Source of the DNA: Vicinamibacterales bacterium | GTDB lineage: Bacteria; Acidobacteriota; Vicinamibacteria; Vicinamibacterales; Fen-181 | Direction: 5' to 3' | Length of the DNA: 64,000 bases | Assembly: GCA_036504215.1 (NCBI GenBank) | Contig: DASXVO010000059.1 | Location: 248,001-312,000, forward strand | Shown here: in pieces, positions 17,319 through 25,798 of the stretch | How positions within the stretch are numbered: the stretch's first letter is position 1 | Layout: the number at the start of each line of letters is the position of its first letter | Notes under the pieces: model-generated | Seen by the model: the letters and a program-made list of their open reading frames with translations, nothing else | Databases searched by the model: none | Told to the model about the DNA's origin: nothing | Position numbers and translations under genes: made by a program

Positions 17319-19640
17319 ATGAAACGAGCAACCTCCATGATTGCGCTCGTCGCCATGGGACTCTTCATGGCGACCTCTTTCGCGGCGGCGCAGGACAAAC
17401 CCGCCACCACCGCCGGCGGTCAGGTGACCATCCAGACGCTGACGGTCGATGACATCTCCTCGTCGAAGTTCCGGGAATACCGGGACGTGCCGAAGGGCGT
17501 ATCGATGCCGTTCGTCAATCTCTTCACGACGAACTCGGCGCTCGACTTCAACCTGAGCGCCTTCAACGTGGGGCAGCAGGACCAGCAATACAAGGGCTGG
17601 GCGAACTTCAGCTGGATGGACTTCGGGTTCGACTACAACCAGGTCGTCCACCGCATGGGCAACGACGCTCACGTGATCTGGGCCGAAACGGCGCCGGGCG
17701 TATGGAGCATGCCGGCCTCGTTGCGGCAGTACTACTCCGACCGGGTCGACGCGACGCCAACCTCGGGCCGGGTGTATAGCTTCTACAACAACCTGCTGGC
17801 ACCGTCGTTCGCCGCTGCCGGCACGGTCGACCTGACGTCGCTGCGCAAGCGGGGCCTCTACGACTTCGACTTCAGCAAGAACCTGCCGTTCAACTTGAGC
17901 TTCACGTATACCCGCGAGCGCAAGGCCGGCTATCGCGGCCAGGGTGGCGGCGACATCATCGCCGGTCCCGTGTCACCGGTGGTTGACGTCCCCGAGACGC
18001 TGAACGAGCTGACGCAGGACTACGCGATCAAGTTCGAGTACAAGCTGAAGACCGGCAACGTCCACGCCGCGCTCAACAGGAACGTGTACACGAACGACCA
18101 GAACAACCAGTTGATCGACAACCCGTTCAGGCCGTCCGACCTGGCGTACAAGGCGGCGGTGGGGTCCACTCCGGCCTCCGGCGGCCCCGGGACGATCATG
18201 ATCACCGGCATGCCGGACAACAGCATGATGAACGAGTCGTTCGGCGCGCTCTTCAAGTTCGCCAAACAGACCCGCGTGGCGGCCGATGTGGCCCTGGGGC
18301 AGTACACCCAGAACCAGAACTACCTTCCCTACACGTCGAACACAACGGTGTTGACGGGCAGCAACGCGCCGGCGTACCTCACGTCGTCGCTCCAGCAGCC
18401 GTCGTTCAACGGCAAGATGGACACCACTACGTTCAACGTGTGGTTCTCATCACGGCCGGCCGAAAACCTCGGGATCAGGATGAGCTATCGGAGCTGGGAC
18501 CTGACGAACAAGACCAGCCGGTACATCATCAACGGCGACCTGTCGGCGGCGCCGGATCGTTCGTGGGCGGCAGCCGACGCACCCAGCGCGGACGCGCCCT
18601 ACGGCCACCCGACTGCGGTCAACTACGACAACAGCAACAAGCGCTTCCAGGGGTCCGTCACGTACGACGTGGGAGCCCTGACGCTCGAGGGCCTGTATCG
18701 GGCGGCGAGCCTCAAGCGGACGTACCGCGAAGCCGAATCGGGCACGGACAGGGGCTACACGCTGGCGGCCACGTACCACGCCAAGGACTGGCTCGGCCTG
18801 CGGCTGAGCTACGACGACGCCAAGCGGACGGCCGAGGGCACGACCGTCTACGGTTTCCAGACCGACGAAGCCGAGCGCCGCTCGAAGCGCACGGTGTTCG
18901 ACGTCGAACTGTCACCGATGAACAACATGGGTGTGACGCTCTCCTACTTCCGCCGGGACGTTGCCTACCCGAACCGTCCGAACCGGGTGGCGGTGTCTGG
19001 CGGTGTGCCTGTCGTCGGCGCGCAACCGATTCCCGGAACGCCCAGCGGTCTGCTGAGCGCGAAGTACGACAGCTTCGCGGTGGACTTCGACTACGCGGTG
19101 TCCAACAAGGTTGAGCTGACGGCCTTCTATCAGTACGAGAAGGACGTGACCGTCAACCAGTGGGTCTCCAACCCGACGGCACCGACATACGGGCTGAACA
19201 ACCTGTGGAACCACTCCGGCCAGGACAAGACGAACACGTTCGGCCTGGGCGCGGTGTTCCACGTCGTCCCCGACAAGTGGACCGTGACCGTCAACGTCAC
19301 GGATCAGAAGGTGGACGGGTTCGAGGACATCAACGCGACCCCGACCGGCACTTACGCGCTGGGCCGCACGGCGTATCCCCAGTATCTCAACCCGGCAGCC
19401 GTCTGGCCGATCAACGACTGGGATGACACGCACCTCACCACGGTCATCGCGCAGTTGGAGTACAGCCTCAACAAGTCCTGGAAGCTGACCGGCGGCTACT
19501 GGTACGAGAAGTACACGTACGGTGACGCCTGGACGAGCGGCACGACGATGTTCCCGCAGGCGACGTTGATCTTCATGAAGCCGGACAACGGCAACTACAA
19601 GGCGAACGTCGTCTACGCCAAGCTGAACTACCGGTTCTAA
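17319..19640 (+). CDS. MtrB/PioB family decahaem-associated outer-membrane beta-barrel protein
   Basis: This 773-residue outer-membrane porin would enclose the cytochrome encoded just upstream. A signal peptide (~1-24) is followed by alternating amphipathic strands with aromatic girdles throughout (for example NLSFTYTRERKAGYRG and LTGGYWYEKYTYGDAW), and the chain ends in a strand finishing with Phe (YAKLNYRF), as outer-membrane barrels do. The segment GNVHAALNRNVYTNDQ near residue 250 resembles family members. It is somewhat longer than Shewanella MtrB. I see no N-terminal CxxC of the kind described for some MtrB proteins. Spacing of 3 bases to the cytochrome gene indicates one operon. Confidence 0.88.
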   Translation: MKRATSMIALVAMGLFMATSFAAAQDKPATTAGGQVTIQTLTVDDISSSKFREYRDVPKGVSMPFVNLFTTNSALDFNLSAFNVGQQDQQYKGWANFSWMDFGFDYNQVVHRMGNDAHVIWAETAPGVWSMPASLRQYYSDRVDATPTSGRVYSFYNNLLAPSFAAAGTVDLTSLRKRGLYDFDFSKNLPFNLSFTYTRERKAGYRGQGGGDIIAGPVSPVVDVPETLNELTQDYAIKFEYKLKTGNVHAALNRNVYTNDQNNQLIDNPFRPSDLAYKAAVGSTPASGGPGTIMITGMPDNSMMNESFGALFKFAKQTRVAADVALGQYTQNQNYLPYTSNTTVLTGSNAPAYLTSSLQQPSFNGKMDTTTFNVWFSSRPAENLGIRMSYRSWDLTNKTSRYIINGDLSAAPDRSWAAADAPSADAPYGHPTAVNYDNSNKRFQGSVTYDVGALTLEGLYRAASLKRTYREAESGTDRGYTLAATYHAKDWLGLRLSYDDAKRTAEGTTVYGFQTDEAERRSKRTVFDVELSPMNNMGVTLSYFRRDVAYPNRPNRVAVSGGVPVVGAQPIPGTPSGLLSAKYDSFAVDFDYAVSNKVELTAFYQYEKDVTVNQWVSNPTAPTYGLNNLWNHSGQDKTNTFGLGAVFHVVPDKWTVTVNVTDQKVDGFEDINATPTGTYALGRTAYPQYLNPAAVWPINDWDDTHLTTVIAQLEYSLNKSWKLTGGYWYEKYTYGDAWTSGTTMFPQATLIFMKPDNGNYKANVVYAKLNYRF

Positions 19641-19671
19641 CGCAGCAGCCAGGAGGAACCCAGCGTCCGGA

Positions 19672-19700
19672 GTGGGGGCGGTCTTCGAACCCGCCCCTAC
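19672..19700. terminator. Candidate hairpin terminator between the mtrAB-like genes and prolyl oligopeptidase
   Basis: GTGGGGGCGG (19672-19681) pairs with CCGCCCCTAC (19691-19700), a 10-base stem with one G-U pair and a 9-base loop. It overlaps the stop codon of the convergent peptidase gene. There is no T-run, so termination is only plausible. Confidence 0.45.
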
Positions 19701-21859
19701 TTCGCCCATCCAAACTCCGCCGGCAGCGTCATCTTCAGCTCGCGCAGCAGGAAGCCGTACATATCCGCGCGCTCCTCGATGATCTTGTCGGTCGGCTTGC
19801 CCGCGCCGTGCCCCGCCTTGGTCTCGATCCGAATCAGCACTGGCGCCGGCCCGGCCTGCGCGGCCTGCAGCGTCGCCGTGAACTTGAAGCTGTGAAGCGG
19901 CACCACCCGGTCATCGTGATCGGCCGTCGTCACCAACGTGGCGGGGTATGTGGTGCCCGGCTTGATGGTGTGCAGCGGGGAGTACTTCATCACCGTGTCG
20001 AAGTCTTCCTTGTTCTTGTCGGGCTGTCCGTAATCCGACCGCCACGCCCAGCCAATCGTGAACTTGTCGAAGCGCAGCATGTCCATCACGCCGACCGCCG
20101 GGAGCGCGGCTCCGAACAGATCCGGCCGCTGCGTGAGGCACGCGCCGACGAGGAGCCCGCCGTTGCTGCCACCCTGGATGGCGAGCTTCGGTGTAGAGGT
20201 GTATTTCTCGCGGATCAGGTACTCGGCTGCCGCGATGAAGTCGTCGAACACATTCTGCTTGGTCTTCAGCCGTCCCGCGTCGTACCACTCCTGGCCGTAT
20301 TCGCCGCCGCCGCGGAGGTTTGCCACGGCGTAGACACCGCCCATTTCGAGCCAGCCGGCGGCCGCCGGCGTGAAGCCTGGGAGGGTGGCGATGTTGAAGC
20401 CACCGTAACCGTACAGCAGCGTCGGGTTCTGTGCGTTGCGGTCGAGGCCCTTCCGATACGTGAGGAACATCGGGATCTTCGTGCCGTCCTTCGACGGGTA
20501 GAACACCTGTACGGTCTCGTACCGGCTTGGATCGAACTTCAACGACGGCTTCCGGTGCATCGTGCTCGCGTGCGTCGCGAAGTCGTAGCGGTAGATCGTC
20601 GTGGGATAGAGATACGAGCCGAAGGAATAGAACGTCTCCGTGTCCTTCCGTCGCCCCGTCAACCCACCGACGCTGCCGAGCGTCGGCATCGCGATCGCCT
20701 GCCCTGCCGTTCCATCCAGGCTGTAGAGACGAACAGTGTGGTGCGCGTCGGTCATCCAGAGCGTGACGAACTGGTTGTCGACCATGGTGACGGCCTCGAG
20801 CACCACCTTGCCTGGCGCCTCCGAAACCAGCGTCTTCCACCCGGCAGGCTCGGGCTTGCCGAGCGTGATGGCCACGAGGCGGAACCGCGGCGCGTCCTGG
20901 TTGGTGAGCACGTAGAAGGTCGGACCATCGTTGCCGACGACGGTGTACGTCGCGTCGAAGGCGTCGAGGAACGGCTGGATCTTGCCGGCCGGGTCCTGCA
21001 GATCGCGGACGAACACGCGGTTGCGATTGTCGGTGCCTTCCGTCTGCACGACGACCAGGAACCGGCCGTCCTCGGTCACGTCGGCTCCGAATCCCCAGTC
21101 GGGCTTGTCCGGCCGCTCGTAGACCAGCGGGTCCTTGTCCTGCGTGGTGCCCAGTTTGTGGAAGAACACCTTCTGGTTCTTGTTGAGTTCCTGGAGCGCA
21201 TCGCCGGCCTTCGGCTCGTCGTACCGACTGTAGAAGAAGCCCGATCCGTCCTTCAGCCACGACGCGCCGCTGAACTTGGACCACTTCACGAGATCCGGCA
21301 AGTCCTTCGATGTTGCGACATCCCGGACGCGCCACTCGATCCAGTCGGAGCCGCTCGCCGCGAGCGAATACGCCATATAGCGGCCATCCTCGGTGAACGA
21401 CGTGCCGCCGAGCGCGACGGTACCATCCGCGGACAGCGAGTTGGGATCGATGAGCACCTCCGGCTGTGCGTCGAGCGCCCTGGCCTTGTAGACCATCGCC
21501 TGGCGCTGCAACCCCGAGTTCTTCGAGAAGACGTACCACGCGCCTTCGCGTGACGGCACGCCGTAGCGTTCGTAGTTCCAGATCTCGGTCAGCCGCGACT
21601 TGATCCGGGCGCGATCCGGAATCTGCGCGAGGTACGCGTCGGTCACCTTGTTCTCGGCGTCGATCCACGCGCGCGTGTCCGGCGCGTCCGAATTCTCGAG
21701 CCAACGGTACGGGTCGGCCACCTTCACGCCGAAGAACTCGTCCACCTGTGCCGCTCTCTTCGCGGGCGGATAGGTGTACTTCTGCGGCTCGGCCGCGCGG
21801 GGAGAAGCTGAGAGGCTCATAACTCCAACCAGGATCGCAACGATGTGACGTTTTCTCAT
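19697..21859 (-). CDS. Prolyl oligopeptidase (S9A), exported
   Basis: This is a 720-residue serine peptidase that cuts short peptides after proline. A signal peptide (~1-23) is followed by the N-terminal helix segment YPPAKRAAQVDEFFGVKVADPYRWLE, given here only in part (YRWLE marks the family), then a seven-bladed propeller (~75-430) and the hydrolase domain. The triad is Ser565 in GGSNGG, Asp649 in ADHDDRVVP and His684 in KAGHGAGK, exactly the classical arrangement. Substrate peptides of about 30 residues or fewer are expected from the gated propeller. Together with three M24 peptidases elsewhere in the window it points to use of proline-rich peptides. Confidence 0.95.
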   Translation of the reverse strand: MRKRHIVAILVGVMSLSASPRAAEPQKYTYPPAKRAAQVDEFFGVKVADPYRWLENSDAPDTRAWIDAENKVTDAYLAQIPDRARIKSRLTEIWNYERYGVPSREGAWYVFSKNSGLQRQAMVYKARALDAQPEVLIDPNSLSADGTVALGGTSFTEDGRYMAYSLAASGSDWIEWRVRDVATSKDLPDLVKWSKFSGASWLKDGSGFFYSRYDEPKAGDALQELNKNQKVFFHKLGTTQDKDPLVYERPDKPDWGFGADVTEDGRFLVVVQTEGTDNRNRVFVRDLQDPAGKIQPFLDAFDATYTVVGNDGPTFYVLTNQDAPRFRLVAITLGKPEPAGWKTLVSEAPGKVVLEAVTMVDNQFVTLWMTDAHHTVRLYSLDGTAGQAIAMPTLGSVGGLTGRRKDTETFYSFGSYLYPTTIYRYDFATHASTMHRKPSLKFDPSRYETVQVFYPSKDGTKIPMFLTYRKGLDRNAQNPTLLYGYGGFNIATLPGFTPAAAGWLEMGGVYAVANLRGGGEYGQEWYDAGRLKTKQNVFDDFIAAAEYLIREKYTSTPKLAIQGGSNGGLLVGACLTQRPDLFGAALPAVGVMDMLRFDKFTIGWAWRSDYGQPDKNKEDFDTVMKYSPLHTIKPGTTYPATLVTTADHDDRVVPLHSFKFTATLQAAQAGPAPVLIRIETKAGHGAGKPTDKIIEERADMYGFLLRELKMTLPAEFGWAK

Positions 21860-21918
21860 AACACTCCTAATCCAACCCGCCCTTTCGCCAGCCTCGAGCC
21901 AGGAGCCGCGCGGCCCGC

Positions 21919-21996
21919 CCCGTCCTTCACGACCGCCAGGCCAATCCCGGGGACATCAAACGACTTCATCACGCGCGCGACGAAGGCGTCGAGATC
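21919..21996 (-). pseudogene. Remnant of a serine hydrolase (class C beta-lactamase-like) N-terminus
   Basis: On the minus strand 26 codons read DLDAFVARVMKSFDVPG followed by IGLAVVKDG. This is typical of the mature N-terminus of secreted serine hydrolases of the beta-lactamase/transpeptidase fold. The similarity stops there: the next residues are unrelated and the frame ends within about 20 codons, so the SxxK catalytic site is absent. It lies between two divergent genes, beside a heptamer repeat. The most likely reading is gene debris left by a deletion. Homology is by pattern recognition only. Confidence 0.5.
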
Positions 21997-22031
21997 GGGC
22001 GTGACGCATAGGGACAAGGATACGAGAGAAA

Positions 22032-22087
22032 GGAGGAAGGATGAAGGAGGAAGGATGAAGGGGGAAGGATGAAGGAGGAAGGAGGAA
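22032..22087. repeat. Heptamer tandem repeat, locus 1
   Basis: Eight 7-base units alternate GGAGGAA and GGATGAA, one with a single change (GGGGGAA). The tract lies in the divergent gap between prolyl oligopeptidase and the second ADOP permease. The same units recur at 27757-27833 and, in diverged form, at 59134-59189. Confidence 0.85.
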
Positions 22088-22171
22088 GGCAAACCGATGC
22101 CGACAATTCTCCGTCCAACGTGCCGAGGGAGGGACGGCCAGCGCGTCCCGGGCGGAAACCAGGGGGAACAC

Positions 22172-24556
22172 ATGGACGGATTCTGGCAGGACGTGCGGTT
22201 TGGCCTCCGGCTTTTCAGGAAAACGCCTGGCTTCCTCGCCATGACGATCCTCGCGCTGGGCTTGGGTATCGGCGCGAACACCGCCGTCTTCAGCGTCGTC
22301 TACAGCGTGCTGCTGAAGCCGCTGCCGTATCCTGAGCCCGACCGGCTGGTCACCATTTACGACACGCAGCCCGACTGTGACTCCTGCCCTGCTTCCTACC
22401 CGAAATACGTGGACTGGCGAGAACAGAATCGCGTCTTCCAGGTCATTGGCGGGTCCTCGGGTGGCAGCGCCGTGCTGACTGGCCGGGGCGACCCGGAGCG
22501 CGTGCCGATCGCGAATGCGACAGCTTCCTTGTTCAGGGTCTACGGCATCAACCCCGTGCTCGGCCGCGCGTTCTCGGAGGATGAAGACCGACCGGGAGGA
22601 CCCAAGGTCACGGTGCTCAGCTACGGATTCTGGGAGCGCCGATTCGGCAAGGACGCGCGAATCATCGGCCAGACGCTCGTCCTGGACGAGGTGCCACGGA
22701 CCGTGGTGGGCGTGATGCCCCAGGGCTTCACCCACCGGATGGCGGATGCCTTCGTCCCGCTCGCTCGCCAGCTCGACGAACGGCAGCGTGGGACTCACTT
22801 CCTCGCGACCTGGGGACGCCTGAAGACGGGGGTGACGGTGGAACGCGCCAAACGCGAAATGATCGCGCTTGGCCACCGGTTGGCGCGCGAGCACGGCACG
22901 AACCACGGAATCGACGTCCGTCCGCTGCGCGATCAGGTGGTTGGTGACGCTGCCACCCCGCTGCTGGTGCTCTTCGGCAGCGTGGCATTCGTCCTGTTGA
23001 TCGCCTGCGCGAACGTGGCCAACCTGTTGCTGGCCCGCGCCGCGGCCCGGCGGCGCGAGGTCGCCGTTCGAACCGCGCTCGGCATGACCAAGGGCCGCCT
23101 GGTCCGCCAGTTGCTGACCGAAAGCGTGATGCTGTCGCTCGCGGGCGCCACCGTCGGCCTCGCCCTGGCCTGGGGCGGCGTGCGCCTGTTCGTGGCCACC
23201 GCGCCGCCGGTCGTCCCGAGGATGGCGTCAATTGCGATCGATGGCAGCGTGCTGCTGTTCACGCTGGGTGTGGCCATTGCCACCGGGATCCTGTTCGGCC
23301 TCGCGCCCGTGCTCCACGCCCGCGGTGGGCCGGCCGACGCCCTGAAGGAAGAGACAGGGCGCAGCACGGGCAATCTGGTATCCCGTCGTGCGGGTGCCGC
23401 GCTGGTTGTCGCCGAGATCGCTCTCTCGGTCACGCTGCTCGTCGGCGCCGGCCTGACGGTGAAGAGCCTGATCAATCTCCAGCACCAGGGCCTGGGCGTC
23501 GTGGTCGAGCGCGTGCTGGCGTTCGACGTCGCACTCCCGAAGGCCCGCTACGACACCGACGACCGCGTGCGGATCTACTTCGCCGCAGCGCTCGAGCATC
23601 TGCGGGCGATACCGGGGGTGCAGTCCGCCGGCGCCATCACGCTCCTGCCGCTGCGGGCGTTCGGCAACAACGCCGAGTTCCATGTCGAGGGCAAGACGCT
23701 GTGGAAGGCGAACCAGGCGCCGCTTGCCGAGACCCGCGTCGTGGATGGCGCGTACTACCAGACGATGGGTATCCCCCTGATCCGGGGCCGGTTCTTCACG
23801 CCCCGGGACGATGCCAGGAGCAAGCAGGTTGTGATCGTGAATGAGTCGCTGGCGCGTCGCTGCTGGCCCGGCGAGAATCCCATCGGCAAGCGGCTCAGCG
23901 TTGGCTCGCCTGATTGGTACGAGGTCGTCGGCGTCGTGGGCGACGTGCGGACGTACAGCGCCGCCGACACGCCCCGCTACGAAATCTCAGGCCCGCTCAG
24001 CCAGGGGCCGTCGCCGCAGATGACGTTCGTACTGCGCTCGGCCACTGCAGACCCAACCACGCTGACCGCATCCATCCGCCGCGAACTGGCTGAGGTCGAC
24101 GCCACGCAGCCGATCTCGAAGTTGCAGACAATGGAAGAGGTGGTGCGAACCTCATTGTCGCGTCCGCGGTTGTTGTCGGTGCTGATTTCGGTGTTCGCCG
24201 GCCTCGCGGCACTGCTGGCGCTGGTCGGCGTCTACGGACTGGTCGCATATGCAGTCAGCCAGCAGATGCCGGAATTCGGCATCCGAATGGCCATCGGGGC
24301 GTCTCCCCATGCGCTGATTGGCCTCGTCGTGAAGCGCGGAGGGCTTCTGGCGCTTGTCGGCATGGCCACCGGCGCGGCCACGGCCTTTGCGCTCACGCGG
24401 CTGATGACCTCCGTGCTCTATCAGGTGCAGCCGGCCGATCCGCTCGTGTTCGGGCTGACCTGTCTGGCGGTCCTGGTGGCGGCGCTGGCAGCCTGCTACT
24501 TGCCCGCCCGGTCCGCGGCGAAAGTGGACCCAATCAGTACGCTTCGAACGTCGTAG
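22172..24556 (+). CDS. ADOP-type ABC transporter permease (MacB/FtsX-like), second copy
   Basis: This 794-residue inner-membrane protein is built like the first ADOP gene: an N-terminal helix with ILALGLGIGANTAVFSVV, a MacB-type periplasmic core, a first FtsX domain (VLLIACANVANLLLARAA near residue 275), a second core and a C-terminal FtsX domain with QMPEFGIRMAIGASPHALIG. ATG 22172 was chosen because AGGGGGA lies 7 bases upstream and the next residues start the family (MDGFWQDVRFGLRLF). A longer frame from 22097 adds 25 unrelated residues. No ATPase partner is nearby. It and the 8861-11350 gene are distant paralogues. Confidence 0.9.
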   Translation: MDGFWQDVRFGLRLFRKTPGFLAMTILALGLGIGANTAVFSVVYSVLLKPLPYPEPDRLVTIYDTQPDCDSCPASYPKYVDWREQNRVFQVIGGSSGGSAVLTGRGDPERVPIANATASLFRVYGINPVLGRAFSEDEDRPGGPKVTVLSYGFWERRFGKDARIIGQTLVLDEVPRTVVGVMPQGFTHRMADAFVPLARQLDERQRGTHFLATWGRLKTGVTVERAKREMIALGHRLAREHGTNHGIDVRPLRDQVVGDAATPLLVLFGSVAFVLLIACANVANLLLARAAARRREVAVRTALGMTKGRLVRQLLTESVMLSLAGATVGLALAWGGVRLFVATAPPVVPRMASIAIDGSVLLFTLGVAIATGILFGLAPVLHARGGPADALKEETGRSTGNLVSRRAGAALVVAEIALSVTLLVGAGLTVKSLINLQHQGLGVVVERVLAFDVALPKARYDTDDRVRIYFAAALEHLRAIPGVQSAGAITLLPLRAFGNNAEFHVEGKTLWKANQAPLAETRVVDGAYYQTMGIPLIRGRFFTPRDDARSKQVVIVNESLARRCWPGENPIGKRLSVGSPDWYEVVGVVGDVRTYSAADTPRYEISGPLSQGPSPQMTFVLRSATADPTTLTASIRRELAEVDATQPISKLQTMEEVVRTSLSRPRLLSVLISVFAGLAALLALVGVYGLVAYAVSQQMPEFGIRMAIGASPHALIGLVVKRGGLLALVGMATGAATAFALTRLMTSVLYQVQPADPLVFGLTCLAVLVAALAACYLPARSAAKVDPISTLRTS

Positions 24557-24833
24557 ACCTCACCCGCAAGCCAGGGCACTCGCGCAGGTTCTGGCAGCGC
24601 TCCAGGGTGCTTGTCGTACCGGCCCGCTGGCCGGCGAGCGAACCGTCCGGAATCGGACGGATGGTGCCCGACGCCGCACAGGCCGAAGGCGGCCGGCGCG
24701 GCCTGCTCCGCAGATCATGGCGAAAATCGCGATGCAACCTTTCCCTCCGCCCGCGCGTATTAGTGGTATCGCTCTTGCGCATGCTGGGCGATGTCCCATC
24801 GTCGGCAGCCCGACGGGCGCGGGAGAGCCTCCA
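24557..24833. other. Intergenic stretch without a recognised gene
   Basis: These 277 bases hold a 7-base hairpin (CCGTCCG 24643-24649, loop GAAT, CGGACGG 24654-24660) without a T-run, shortly after the permease gene. No other feature is recognisable. Frames crossing this stretch have no ribosome site or family likeness. Confidence 0.5.
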
Positions 24834-25037
24834 ATGACACTTGCAGCCACAACCGTCAGAGCAACCGGCGCCCTTGCCGTGATGTGCACGGTTCTGGCGA
24901 TCGCGACCATCTGGGTGATGATGACCGACCCCGTTACGGTGGCCACCGCTGTCAACCAGGGCGACCTGTCCTCGGTCTTCTCGCTGCTGTCCCACGCGCT
25001 TGCCAGCGCGTTCCGCGCCCTCGTCCGGTACCTGTGA
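24834..25037 (+). CDS. Small single-pass membrane protein (hypothetical)
   Basis: This 67-residue frame starts at ATG 24834 with GGGAG 9 bases upstream. One hydrophobic helix spans about residues 12-30 (ALAVMCTVLAIATIWVMM), followed by a mildly amphipathic tail ending RALVRYL. I do not recognise it. It could be a real small membrane protein or a chance frame. The ribosome site and the helix are the only support. Confidence 0.4.
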   Translation: MTLAATTVRATGALAVMCTVLAIATIWVMMTDPVTVATAVNQGDLSSVFSLLSHALASAFRALVRYL

Positions 25038-25135
25038 TCCGGCCCGGATCGTCCGGAGTCACCGGGCATGGACCGCAAACACCGATCGCGTCCTGGCTGA
25101 AAGCGTCATCACTCCCGGAGTGACGCCACCCGCGG

Positions 25136-25645
25136 CTACCCCAGGTCCTGACGAATCCGATGCGAGACGGTTCGCGCCGCTTTCGTTTCGAAGCGGCCGG
25201 ACTGCGACTCGTATCCGATGCGCCTGTAGCAGGCGGCAAGGCTCGCCGCGTCTTTCACCTCAGGTGCGGCCGCCACCTCGAGTGCGTGCTGCAGTTCGTG
25301 TCCCAGCAGCTCGATGCGGGTATCCGGTGTGACGTTCCAGCGATCCACCCAGACCAGCACGAACCGGAGGCCGCCCGTGCTCGTGAGATACCGCAGGTTG
25401 GCGTGAACGTCCGAGACTGCGACGCCTGTCGGAATCTGCTCGGTCACGTAGACGACGACGTCGGTGTTGGCGAGGCGACGTGACAGCCCGCGGAAGACGG
25501 CCGACCGCTCGAGGGCCTCCTGGATCACGCGTCGCGCGCCCGGCGAAAGTCCGCGCAGGTGCGGTTCGCCGTCCGAGGCGTGGGCCGCTTGGACTGAAGT
25601 CGCGACGAGCAGCGCGAGGAGAGCGACGAAGAACGCAGGGCGCAT
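25136..25645 (-). CDS. Secreted protein with HExxH motif, putative metallopeptidase-like
   Basis: This 169-residue protein has a signal peptide (~1-23) and a compact domain containing GHELQHALEVA at about residues 115-125, the HExxH zinc-binding pattern. The region before it (RFVLVWVDRWNVTPDTRIELL) fits the strand and helix that lead into such a site. A third ligand is not obvious; the glutamates of YESQSGRFETKA are candidates. GGAGG lies 5 bases before the ATG. It follows the hydroxyproline cluster on the same strand after a hairpin. Function is unknown and peptidase activity is inferred only from the motif. Confidence 0.7.
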   Translation of the reverse strand: MRPAFFVALLALLVATSVQAAHASDGEPHLRGLSPGARRVIQEALERSAVFRGLSRRLANTDVVVYVTEQIPTGVAVSDVHANLRYLTSTGGLRFVLVWVDRWNVTPDTRIELLGHELQHALEVAAAPEVKDAASLAACYRRIGYESQSGRFETKAARTVSHRIRQDLG

Positions 25646-25709
25646 GGTCGCCTCCGCAAACAGGCCAGGATCTTGGTGATTCCGGCCTCTGAAAGCAGAG
25701 ACGACTGTG

Positions 25710-25761
25710 CCCGCGAAAACGATCTTACCGGGACGTTCGTTTTCCCTCTGTTTCTCGCGGG
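25710..25761 (-). terminator. Nested hairpin at the end of the hydroxyproline cluster
   Basis: AAAACGA (25716-25722) is inverted at 25737-25743 and the pair is enclosed by CCCGCG (25710-25715) and CGCGGG (25756-25761). It lies just beyond the M24 stop codon and 65 bases before the next gene, where a terminator would be expected on the minus strand. Confidence 0.4.
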
Positions 25762-25798
25762 AATGCCGACATCGCGCCGTAGCGTCGTCCGAGGAACT

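Noticed and set aside
22032-22087. CRISPR array
   Set aside because: Units are 7 bases in direct tandem with no spacers and no cas genes are present.
24643-24660. Rho-independent terminator after the second permease gene
   Set aside because: The stem is good but there is no T-run, and it lies 87 bases after the stop codon.
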